DNA from: AC-43 sp963728855
GTDB taxonomy: Bacteria > Actinomycetota > Actinomycetes > Mycobacteriales > Micromonosporaceae
Length of the DNA: 64,000 nucleotides
Reading direction: 5' to 3'
Assembly: GCA_963728855.1 (NCBI GenBank)
Contig: CAVSLN010000010.1
Span: forward strand, 124,001-188,000
Shown here: positions 25,228 to 32,876 of the stretch, in pieces
Layout of the letters: each line of letters opens with the position of its first letter
Numbering within the stretch: the stretch's first letter is position 1
Translations under genes and position numbers: made by a program
The notes under the pieces: model-generated
Told to the model about the DNA's origin: nothing
Database searches by the model: none
The model's input: the letters and a program-made list of their open reading frames with translations, nothing else

Positions 25228-26914
25228 TCAGCCCGCGACGATCTTGAACGTGGGCCCGTTGCGGGACGCCCTGTTGCCGGCAGCGTCACGGGCACCGACT
25301 ACGACCCTATAGCCGCCGAGCGACAGTCTCCGGGTTTTGGTCAGCAGACCCTGGAAGCGGACCCTGTTCTTGCCGGCCTTGGCGTCGGCATTGATGCTGC
25401 CGGCGTTGACATAACGGGTGCATTTCGGGTGACTCTTGTTGCCGCCCGTCCGTTTGACGCAATTCCTGCCAGACCTTCGCCCGGATCCCCGTCGCTGGAA
25501 GGTGAGGGTCGCGCGCGCCGCCTCGCTGAGGCGGAAGGAGATCGTGGTCCCGACCGGCGCCTTCGAGATCTTCGCCAGGCCGTTGCCGAGGCGCCATTTC
25601 TTGGCCGAGACGCTTGATTCCCGAGATCGACGGCGGCGTCCTGTCGCCCGACGCCGATTTCTGGCCGACCTGGATCGTGACGCTCGTCGGCACGGCTTCG
25701 GAGGTCCCGTCGGTCCCGGTATAGGTGAACGCGTCGGACCCCTGGAAGTCTTTGTTTGGCGTGTAGATGACCTTGCCGTCATCCGAGAGGCCGCCAATCG
25801 TCCCGTGCGACGGTCCCATCGCGATTTCGAGCGCGTCCGATTCGAGCGGCGTCGGGGTCGGCGGTTCTTTCCCGAAGCCGAAGTCCGGGTCGGTGCAGGA
25901 GAGTTTGATTGTCGTGAACTGGTTGACCCCGATCTGGGCAAGCTTCGGATCGCACTTCGGCGAGAAGTTCGTGGCCCAATCTGAGTTGCCGTCGAAGTGT
26001 TCCGGGGCTTTCCAGGTGCCGGGGACGCTCTGGATGTTTCCGCTGGTATCGCGCAGGGTGAGGTCGCCGGCCCCGAAGACGCCCTGCGTGTAGAGGATCT
26101 GCGACCCGTCCGGCGACCAGACGCAGTTGATGCTCCCGCCCGTGGTGGTGGAGAAGGGCGTCACGAGGCCACCGTTGACGCTGACGAGTTGGATCGTCGC
26201 CGTGTTGTTCATCGGCCCGCGCAGGAAGCAGAGGGTTTTTCCATCCGGCGAGAGGGAGGGCTGCCAGTCGTCGCTTTCCCCACTCGTGATTTGGACTTCA
26301 AGGGAATCGGCTGAGACGGGGTTGATCTTGTAGAGGTCTCGTTGTTTTCCCGATTCGCCGCGGTTGTAGTAGAGGGTGTTTCCGTCGGGGCTCCAGACTG
26401 GCCGTTCCTCAACCGTCCCCGCATTGTCGGTAACCCGGACCGGTGCGGTTTCCGGTTCAACGCCCATGACCCAGAGGTCGCCTTCCGCCCCGTAGGCGAT
26501 CTTCGTGCCGTCGGGCGACCAGGAGGGGCGATCCAGCCCTGTGGTCGGGGGAACCATTTCGGTCTGGCTGCCCGTCCGCAGGTCCAATATCCAGAGGGCG
26601 TAGCTGGTGCCGGAACCGCCCGCGTAGGCGATCCGGGTGTGATCGGGCGACCAGTTCGGCTGACGGTGCCGGACTGTTTCCCCTTCGGGCTTCGTCGTGA
26701 CCTGAACGGGCGTGCCCCCGGGAAAATCGGTCACATAGATTCTTGCCCCGGCGTCCCCGGCATTCATTTCAGAGAGCCCCACGGCCGGCACGCGGCCGCT
26801 GGTGAACGCGATCTTCCCCGGGGGCCCAGGGATGAACGTCGCCGTGCTGACGGCGGGAGTTGCGGAGAGCGCGAGCGCTGAGATGGCGCCTGTGAGGGCG
26901 AGGCGGCGCAGCAT
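25228..26914 (-). CDS. Secreted TolB-like beta-propeller with Ig-type C-terminus, one frame break
   Basis: About 562 residues with a signal peptide (LALTGAISALALSATPAVS). Residues 30-330 have repeated WSPDG/LSPDG blades (PNWSPDHTRIAYAGG, PSWSPDGTKIAYGAEGD, VWSPDGNTLYYNRGES), the TolB/WD40-like pattern. A cadherin/Ig-type repeat follows (NKDFQGSDAFTYTGTDG), then a C-terminal domain like that of the neighbouring gene. The frame breaks near 25612; adding CG restores IKRVSAKKWRLG. It sits 28 bp upstream of the related gene at 24155-25199, probably one operon. Confidence 0.8.
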
Positions 26915-27005
26915 CGTCGCCCGACGCTACATCAGATTCGGGTAGGGGCTTCCAGTTTTGGACTTGAGAACGGGATGCCAGTACCCAAAATCCGAACTGC
27001 TTGCC

Positions 27006-27323
27006 TCAACCCGCTGCTCGGTCGAAGGCGGCGGCGAGCGCGTCCGCTGTCGCCTCGCCGCCGGCCGGCGCCTCGATGGCGAGCTCCAGCTCGGTCCCCT
27101 GCTCCACCAGATTGATCTTGAGGAACGAGCAGCACTCCCGCTCGGCGCTGACGATCTCTTCCAGCCGGACCCTGGTTTGGGCGTCGACTCTGAAGCGCAG
27201 AATGTGCCGGCCGGCGACCTGCTCGCGGGAAAGGAGGCCGGCGCTCCCCACCTCGGCGGCTTCCGCCAGGCGCGCATTCAGCGCGTTTCGGTCGAGTGAG
27301 CAGGCAATCGGCGGTTCGGTCAT
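27006..27323 (-). CDS. Small Cys-containing protein divergent from MerR regulator
   Basis: 105 residues from Met at 27323 (MTEPPIACSLD). It has a Cys near the start and a Cys pair in SAERECCSFLKINL, possible thiol or metal ligands. No signal peptide. It is transcribed away from the MerR gene at 27395, and the MerR-type operator lies between the two, so it is probably the regulated target. I do not recognise a characterised family; a metal- or redox-related role is inferred from the pairing. Confidence 0.6.
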   Translation of the reverse strand: MTEPPIACSLDRNALNARLAEAAEVGSAGLLSREQVAGRHILRFRVDAQTRVRLEEIVSAERECCSFLKINLVEQGTELELAIEAPAGGEATADALAAAFDRAAG

Positions 27324-27362
27324 GGATCGGTCCTCGGGGTCGGGTGCGCAGCTAGTGTTGAA

Positions 27363-27380
27363 CCTCAACCCAGGTTGAGG
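27363..27380. promoter_or_regulatory. MerR/SoxR-type operator
   Basis: CCTCAACC-CA-GGTTGAGG, an 18-bp perfect dyad with CCTCAA and TTGAGG half sites identical to those of the SoxR box. It lies 14 bp before the MerR-family gene and 39 bp before the divergent gene, as expected for control of both. Confidence 0.75.
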
Positions 27381-27394
27381 TCAAGGGGGTCTCG

Positions 27395-27784
27395 GTGGCG
27401 GAAGCGGAGCTGAGCATCGGAGAGGTGGCGGAACGGGCAGGCATCAACGTCTCCGCGATCCGCTTCTACGAGCGCGAGGGGCTCCTGCCGGCGGCCGAGC
27501 GCGTGGGTGGGCAGCGCCGCTTCACCGAGGAGGCGGTCGGGCGGCTTGGAATCATCGGCGTCGCCAAGCAGGCCGGGTTCTCACTGGAGGAGATCCGGAC
27601 GCTGCTGAGCGCCACCGACCACGGCTCGCCCGCCCACGAGCAGCTGCGGGCGCTCTCAGCTCGGAAACTGCCGGAAGTCGAAGCGCTGATCCAGCAGGCG
27701 GAGACGATGCGGGGCTGGCTGATCGCCGCGGGGGCATGCGAATGCGAATCGCTCGAGGGCTGCGCCCTGTTCAGGGCTGCTTGA
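27395..27784 (+). CDS. MerR-family transcriptional regulator
   Basis: 129 residues from GTG at 27395. The N-terminal MerR winged helix reads LSIGEVAERAGINVSAIRFY and EREGLLPAAERVGGQRRF. A dimerisation coiled coil (about 80-110) follows. The tail has C-x-C-x5-C (CECESLEGC), close to the SoxR cluster motif but lacking the first of its four Cys. It could hold a metal ion or a modified cluster. It should twist its operator (27363-27380) to activate the divergent gene. Confidence 0.85.
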   Translation: MAEAELSIGEVAERAGINVSAIRFYEREGLLPAAERVGGQRRFTEEAVGRLGIIGVAKQAGFSLEEIRTLLSATDHGSPAHEQLRALSARKLPEVEALIQQAETMRGWLIAAGACECESLEGCALFRAA

Positions 27785-28007
27785 AGGCTTCGAGCGTGAG
27801 GCTGGTCGAGCACCCGCTCTGGGTGTGTCCTTCCGCCCCGGTTGCCGAGAGGCTGGCGCCGGCCACTTCGACGATCAGTTGGCCGGTCGTGGCCCCGAGG
27901 TGACCGTGAATCGTCTGGGGCAGGAACAGGTGGATCGTGTGTGAGCAGCGGCGGCCCGGAAGATCTAAGAACCCAGATTGGACCCGAAGACGATGCGGCG
28001 CTCGCAT
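27782..28007 (-). pseudogene. Possible 3' fragment of an exported-protein gene
   Basis: The minus-strand frame ends in a beta-rich stretch (GQLIVEVAGASLSATGAEG, then CSTSLTLEAF) resembling the C-terminal domain of KN-repeat exported proteins. There is no start, signal peptide or stem. It lies next to the tRNA-Leu remnant and may have been cut off by the insertion. Confidence 0.35.
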
Positions 28008-28122
28008 TCAGCGCAAACGGATTCGATTACGCCACCTTCATCGTGGTGCGCCTGACGAGTGGCGATCGCGGGATGAAGGTCAGATCGTCTGGATCAGCAT
28101 CGGCTGATCGCGGTGCGAGTAG

Positions 28123-28176
28123 TGCGGGCGGAGGGACTTGAACCCCCACGAGCCGAAGCTCACCAGGACCTAAACC
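28123..28176 (-). repeat. tRNA-Leu(TAG) 3'-half remnant
   Basis: 54 bp identical at 53 positions to 30347-30400, the 3' half of the intact tRNA-Leu(TAG). It covers the anticodon, variable loop, T-arm and acceptor strand. The 5' half is absent. With the intact gene it forms direct repeats around a 2.2-kb segment carrying two genes. Confidence 0.85.
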
Positions 28177-28381
28177 GCGAGCGTGCCGCCGCTCCTGCGC
28201 CTTCCTGCGCCTCCGAATGCGGATTCTCGCGGTTTCCGGCGTCCCCGCCAGATGCAGGAAGACGCTGGGCGACGCTGGCGACTGGCGCACGACTGGCGCA
28301 CCGGGGGGCTTGCAGCTTGCGCGCCCGAACGGGCTTACCCCTCTCAGGCCCGCAGGCCGATGCCCCTCTGCTGGGTCCCCT
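28177..28381. other. Arm-like region beside tRNA-Leu remnant
   Basis: No gene. It contains the perfect direct repeat GACTGGCGCAC at 28280-28290 and 28291-28301, and a second pair GACGCTGG at 28261 and 28271. Such short repeats near an attachment core resemble integrase arm sites, but no integrase is present. Confidence 0.4.
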
Positions 28382-29014
28382 TTACGGCGCTGTCACCGAC
28401 CAGGTTCCGGCGACGACGCCAGCTTCTATTCCCGTCCCTTGCCCGTAGGCGTTTGTACCAAAGCGGCTCGCGCCGGGTTCGCCGGTTTCCGGGTCCTCAA
28501 ACAACGTATAGATTTCGGCGCTCTGCGTGTAGCCGATATAGGCGCAGAAGTAGCCCGGGTCTGCCTGCCCGACGCCAGGGCAGTGTTCGTGGCTTGCTTC
28601 CCCTTCCTGCAAAGTGACGACGTGATTTTTGTCGAGCGGTGCCGGTAGCGGCTGGGCGAAAGACGCGACTACGCTGAAGGTGTCTTCTTTACCTCCGCCT
28701 GCAGCGAAGGCACCGGACTCCGTGGCTCCGGAGCCAAGCGGTGTGGCCGCCGTCAGATTCTGGCCGGGAGGGCCCTGCGGTCCCTGCGGAAGCTGACCGG
28801 CCTTGAAGTCGGCGGCTCGCAGCGAGCCGTTCTTGACTTTGGCGCTGTTGATCGAGTTCTTCTTGATCTTCGCGGCGCTGACGGCGTTCTTCTTGATCTG
28901 CCTCGGTCCGACGCTGTTCTTCGGCAGCCTAAAGGCGGCGTAGGAAGCCCCTCCGAGAGCAATGAAGACGGCGATGGTCGCCATGACGTTGGCGTAGCGC
29001 AGCTTTGGGCGCAT
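28382..29014 (-). CDS. Exported KN-repeat protein with collagen-like hinge
   Basis: 210 residues from Met at 29014. A signal or anchor helix (ANVMATIAVFIALGGASYAA) is followed by a serial stem (KNSVGPRQIKKNAVSAAKIK, KKNSINSAKVKNGSLRAADF). Then comes a short collagen-like stretch (PQGPQGPPGQN) and a C-terminal beta-rich domain of about 120 residues with two Cys. This architecture is a hallmark of Thermoleophilia. Function is unknown; the stem may be a rigid surface spacer. It is one of two genes in the tRNA-Leu-bounded segment. Confidence 0.8.
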   Translation of the reverse strand: MRPKLRYANVMATIAVFIALGGASYAAFRLPKNSVGPRQIKKNAVSAAKIKKNSINSAKVKNGSLRAADFKAGQLPQGPQGPPGQNLTAATPLGSGATESGAFAAGGGKEDTFSVVASFAQPLPAPLDKNHVVTLQEGEASHEHCPGVGQADPGYFCAYIGYTQSAEIYTLFEDPETGEPGASRFGTNAYGQGTGIEAGVVAGTWSVTAP

Positions 29015-29285
29015 CAAAGGGCCTCCATTTTGGTTCGCGCTTTTGGCCTTGCCCCCCAACGGCCCGAGGCCCCACCAAGCACGGTAGACCTCCGAGGGGG
29101 ATTGGTCAATCCCAGAGGGGGAGGCGCGTTAGCCAGGCTGAAGCAAGCGGAGGGGGCCGCTCTGGACCCCCTCCCAGGTTCGGTGTGTCAATGCTCAGGA
29201 TTCGGCGCGGAAGGTGGGCGGGGCCGCCAAATATGCGACTTCCAGGGGCGACAGGCCCCTGCCGCCGGTTCGGGGCGCGAAGCGC

Positions 29286-30182
29286 TTAAACGTTGCGTCT
29301 CAGAAAGTCAATCTGGTCCCCGACGACGGTGTCAAACAGCGGGTCAACGTACGGGTCGAAGTGGCCGCAGTCGTAGCTCAGTACCTCACCCTTGGGAATG
29401 CGTTTGACTGCCCTCAATGCGACCTCATAGGGCGTGACAACGTCGTCTTTCGCAAGCTGAACGAGCGCTGGCGTGGTGATCTTCTTCGCGGTCCGGCCGG
29501 GAGAGTAGAACGGAACCGTGAGAGCGATTCGGGCAGCGACGTTGTTCTCGGGCAGCAGTTCCTCGTACCGATCCTCGGCGAGCCGCTTCAACATTGATAG
29601 AGCGTCGGGCGTGTTCATCATCGCCAAAGTCCCCGGCTCTGCAGCGGCGGGGAGGCGGAGAGGTTGCCGTCCGAACGCGGCACCCGCTTGGTCGCGGAGT
29701 CCTGCAAGGGCCACCTGAGCGGTAAGCGCCGGGGGGCGAGCAAACGCCGATGCGGGTCCGCTGATGTGGGGAACCTGAGCGACGATGGCCGCAAGCCCAT
29801 GATCCTTGGCGGCGATGCTCAGTACGTGTCCGGCCCCGAAGGACGTGCCCCACGCGACGACGCGGGACGAATCGACGCCGTCAAGCGCGCGGGCATAAGT
29901 GAGGGCCGCGCGCCAGTCGTCCTGCTGGCCGCCTATGTCGAGCACTCGACGCGGCTCGCCGGGACTGTCGCCCCAACCCCTGTAGTCGAAGACTAGGACC
30001 GCGTACCCTGCCTCAGCGAACCGCTCGGCGTAGGCGGCGAGGCGCAGGGCGCGGATCGCGGCGAAGCCGTGCGCCATGACGATGATCGGCGGCCGGTCTA
30101 CGCCTTCCGGCCGGTAGAGCCACGCCGCGCAGGGCGTCCCGTGGGAGTCAAAGGCCGTGTCCTCGCGGGTGTGGCTGCGCAT
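29286..30182 (-). CDS. Alpha/beta-hydrolase of the X-Pro dipeptidyl peptidase/esterase type
   Basis: 298 residues from Met at 30182. Features: IIVMAHGFAAIRALRL (oxyanion), VLVFDYRGWGDSPGEPR, nucleophile WGTSFGAGHVLS, an acid after KDDVVTPYE and the final His in DCGHFDPYVDPLFD. The layout fits cytosolic hydrolases related to S15 peptidases and FrsA-like esterases. No signal peptide. Substrate unknown. It is the second gene of the segment between the tRNA-Leu repeats. Confidence 0.82.
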   Translation of the reverse strand: MRSHTREDTAFDSHGTPCAAWLYRPEGVDRPPIIVMAHGFAAIRALRLAAYAERFAEAGYAVLVFDYRGWGDSPGEPRRVLDIGGQQDDWRAALTYARALDGVDSSRVVAWGTSFGAGHVLSIAAKDHGLAAIVAQVPHISGPASAFARPPALTAQVALAGLRDQAGAAFGRQPLRLPAAAEPGTLAMMNTPDALSMLKRLAEDRYEELLPENNVAARIALTVPFYSPGRTAKKITTPALVQLAKDDVVTPYEVALRAVKRIPKGEVLSYDCGHFDPYVDPLFDTVVGDQIDFLRRNV

Positions 30183-30346
30183 CGGTCCAGTGATTTGGGC
30201 AATAGCGAGAATCCTATCCTCGCGAGATTTTCCCATCGAGGGGGCCGGGCGGGCGCATGCCTCGCGCGCAACATGTGTCGCGAATGTGTCGCGGGCTTCC
30301 CGGCCGCCGTCGCCGTGGGGGCGCGTGTTTGGCTCTGTGACTGCTA

Positions 30347-30430
30347 TGCGGGCGGAGGGACTTGAACCCCCACGGGCCGAAGCTCACCAGGACCTAAACC
30401 TGGCGCGTATGCCAATTCCGCCACGCCCGC
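30347..30430 (-). tRNA. tRNA-Leu(TAG)
   Basis: Complete class II tRNA: acceptor GCGGGCG/CGCCCGC, anticodon arm CCAGG-TTTAGGT-CCTGG (anticodon TAG), long variable arm GAGCTTCGGCCC, T-arm GGGGG-TTCAAGT-CCCTC, discriminator A. Its 3' half is duplicated at 28123-28176. Confidence 0.95.
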
Positions 30431-30500
30431 GTGCGCGCCTATACGGCGCTTAACGCGCGGCCAACGCCGCGCTGTCGCTCTCAGATTCTATGATCGTCCG

Positions 30501-31034
30501 GTGGCGATAGGAGAGGCGAGGCCGGGGTACGAGCTCTGGCACCCAAATCGGGAAAAACCCGATGTCGTGACGACCAAATTCATCGTCGCGTTCCTGATGC
30601 TGGCCACAGCCGCCCTCTGCGCCCTGATCGCGATCTCCGGCTGGTCGGTGCTGACCGGCGGCGGGGGGATGGGTGTCGTCTGCCTGATCTACGCCGCGCT
30701 CTACCTCCTGTTCGGGATTCGCGCCCTGCAGTGGAGCCGCGGAGTGCTCCCGGTCGGCGCCGCGCTCTCGATGATCCTCGCGATCTTCTGCGCGGTCGGG
30801 GCCAACAGCTGGTTCGCCCGCGACAAGGACGGCTTCCAGGACGCCCTCCTCCCGGTCACGCTGATCGGCCTCCTGGTGATCATCCTGCTGCTGATCCAAC
30901 TCCTCCTGATCGCCGCCTGCGCCTACGGCTTCTCCCAGGACTGGCACGTCGAGGAGGAGCGCCCGATCGGCTCCGGCGAAGACTACGGCGCCGGTGCGCC
31001 GCCTGAGAACGGCGGCACCCCGCAGCCCGCCTGA
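30501..31034 (+). CDS. Four-helix membrane protein
   Basis: 177 residues from GTG at 30501. Four hydrophobic helices: FIVAFLMLATAALCALIAIS, MGVVCLIYAALYLLFGI, GVLPVGAALSMILAIFCAVG and TLIGLLVIILLLIQLLLIAA, then a hydrophilic acidic/Pro-rich tail. No characterised family recognised. It lies alone between two tRNA-Leu genes. Confidence 0.7.
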   Translation: MAIGEARPGYELWHPNREKPDVVTTKFIVAFLMLATAALCALIAISGWSVLTGGGGMGVVCLIYAALYLLFGIRALQWSRGVLPVGAALSMILAIFCAVGANSWFARDKDGFQDALLPVTLIGLLVIILLLIQLLLIAACAYGFSQDWHVEEERPIGSGEDYGAGAPPENGGTPQPA

Positions 31035-31158
31035 GCTCAAAGCGCACGAGACTGTAAAAGTTCTGCGCAGAACTGTAAGAAGTCGCCGCACAAGGCTTGA
31101 TTCGGGCCTCTTGCGACCGGGGCGGGTCGTAGCGTCGGGCCTACAATGGCGACAATCC

Positions 31159-31241
31159 GCGGCGGTGGAGGAACGGCAGACTCGGGATCCTCAAAAGGTC
31201 CTGCCCGAAAGGGCGTGTGGGTTCGAATCCCACCCGCCGCA
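31159..31241 (+). tRNA. tRNA-Leu(CAA)
   Basis: Class II tRNA: acceptor GCGGCGG/CCGCCGC, anticodon arm GGATC-CTCAAAA-GGTCC (anticodon CAA), variable arm TGCCCGAAAGGGCGT, T-arm GTGGG-TTCGAAT-CCCAC, discriminator A. The LAGLIDADG reading frame stays open back into its 3' part. Confidence 0.95.
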
Positions 31242-31264
31242 TCCAAATTACGGCTGGGTACTCC

Positions 31265-32038
31265 GTGAGGAGCCCGGATGAAGTGGACACCGTGCTCTCG
31301 ATGGGCCGTAGGGGATTGAACAACAGCGCCATATCCCGCGCCACCGGAATCCCGCGCTCGACCGTCGCTCAGTGGCAGAACGGTCGGACCCCGAAGTTCG
31401 GCGCTGAGCGAAACCGCGGCGGCGCATGCGCTCGCTGTGGCCCAATAGGCGATCCGTTCCCATGGCTGGTCGTCTACCAGTACGCGTATTTACTCGGGAT
31501 GTATCTCGGCGATGGCTGCCTCCTCGCCCATCCTCGAAAAGTCTTCCGCCTCCACATCACGCTCGACGCGGCCCACCCTGTTCTGGCTGCCGAGTGCCTG
31601 ACCGCGATGGAACTCACAATGCCGTCGAGCAAGGCCTCGATGCGACGAAGTCGACGCGCTCGAATGTTCGACCTCGTCTCCTACTCCCAGCACTGGCCCC
31701 ACCTGTTCCCACAGCACGGTCCCGGCCCGAAGCATGGGCGGGCGATCAAGCTCGAGCCCTGGCAGCAACGAATCGTTGATCGCTATCCGGGAAGGCTTCT
31801 CCGCGGGTTGATCCATTCCGACGGCTGCCGGGTGACGAACAGAATCAGCCATCCGAAGAAGACCTACATGTATCCCCGCTATTTCTTCTCGAATAAATCG
31901 TTCGACATACAACGGATCTTCTGCGACGCGTGCGATCAGCTCGCGCTCTCCTGGCGCCAGGACGGGCCCTGGAACATCTCGGTGGCGCGCAGGGAGGCCG
32001 TCGAGATTCTGGACCGCCACGTCGGCCCGAAGCGCTGA
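31265..32038 (+). CDS. LAGLIDADG-type homing endonuclease-like protein
   Basis: 257 residues from GTG at 31265, 24 bp after the tRNA-Leu; the frame is open further back into the tRNA (31217). The N-terminus has a resolvase-like helix-turn-helix (SAISRATGIPRSTVAQW). Two LAGLIDADG-like motifs follow: YLLGMYLGDGCLL at about 85 and LLRGLIHSDGCRV at about 190, each keeping the acidic residue needed for metal-dependent cleavage. It is free-standing, not in an intron or intein. The tRNA gene is a plausible target, by position only. Confidence 0.75.
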   Translation: MRSPDEVDTVLSMGRRGLNNSAISRATGIPRSTVAQWQNGRTPKFGAERNRGGACARCGPIGDPFPWLVVYQYAYLLGMYLGDGCLLAHPRKVFRLHITLDAAHPVLAAECLTAMELTMPSSKASMRRSRRARMFDLVSYSQHWPHLFPQHGPGPKHGRAIKLEPWQQRIVDRYPGRLLRGLIHSDGCRVTNRISHPKKTYMYPRYFFSNKSFDIQRIFCDACDQLALSWRQDGPWNISVARREAVEILDRHVGPKR

Positions 32039-32060
32039 CCGAACTAGACTCGCCCGGGGG

Positions 32061-32876
32061 ATGAGGATCCACCACATCAACTGCGGGACGTCGTGCCCTC
32101 GCGGGGCGCGGCTGCTGAACGGCGAGGGGGGTTTCCTCGAGCCCGCGCGGATGGTCTGCCACTGCCTCCTGATCGAGGCCAGCGACGGCCTGGTCCTGGT
32201 CGACACCGGCTACGGGATCGACGACGCCCGCAACCCGCGGCAGCTCGGGCCGTCGGCGAAGCTGACCGGGGCCCGGCCGAGCGTCGAGGAAGCGGCTCTG
32301 ACCCGGGTCGAAGAGCTCGGGTTCGCCGCCGCCGACGTCCGCCACATCGTCGTCACCCATCTCGACCCCGACCACTCCGGCGGCCTCCCGGACTTTCCCG
32401 ACGCCGAGGTCCACATCTTCGAGCCGGAGCTGCGGGCGGCGATGAGCCCGGGCTTTCGCGAGCGTCCCCGCTACCTGGCCCCGCACTGGCGCCACGGGCC
32501 GAACTGGGTCGAGCACACGGTCGACGGCGACGAGTGGAAGGGGTTCGAAAGCGTGCGGGTCCTCCCCCACCTCGATGCCGACGTCCTCCTCGTCCCGCTG
32601 CCGGGCCACACCGCCGGCCAGACCGGGGTCGCGATCGAGGAAGGAGATGGCTGGCTCCTGCACTGCGCCGACGCCTACTTCCATCACGGCCAGATCGAGC
32701 CAGACCCGACCTGCCCGCCGATGCTTGGCCTGTTCCAGAGGATCACGGCGGTCGATAACGGGCGCCGGGTCGCCAACGGCGAACGACTGCGGGAGCTCGC
32801 CGCGTCGCAGGCGGAGAGCGTGCGCCTGATCTGCTCCCACGACCCGCACGAGCTAGATCGTGAACAGGCGCGATGA
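32061..32876 (+). CDS. Metallo-beta-lactamase-fold hydrolase
   Basis: 271 residues. Metal-binding motif THLDPDHSGG (HxDxDH form, seen in lactonases such as AiiA), later His in LPGHTAGQTGV, Asp in LHCADAYFHH and final His in ICSHDPHELD. The layout fits quorum-quenching-type lactonases and related MBL hydrolases that use two zinc ions; the substrate is not known. Its stop overlaps the start of the acetoacetyl-CoA synthetase gene (ATGA), so the two are co-translated. Confidence 0.88.
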   Translation: MRIHHINCGTSCPRGARLLNGEGGFLEPARMVCHCLLIEASDGLVLVDTGYGIDDARNPRQLGPSAKLTGARPSVEEAALTRVEELGFAAADVRHIVVTHLDPDHSGGLPDFPDAEVHIFEPELRAAMSPGFRERPRYLAPHWRHGPNWVEHTVDGDEWKGFESVRVLPHLDADVLLVPLPGHTAGQTGVAIEEGDGWLLHCADAYFHHGQIEPDPTCPPMLGLFQRITAVDNGRRVANGERLRELAASQAESVRLICSHDPHELDREQAR

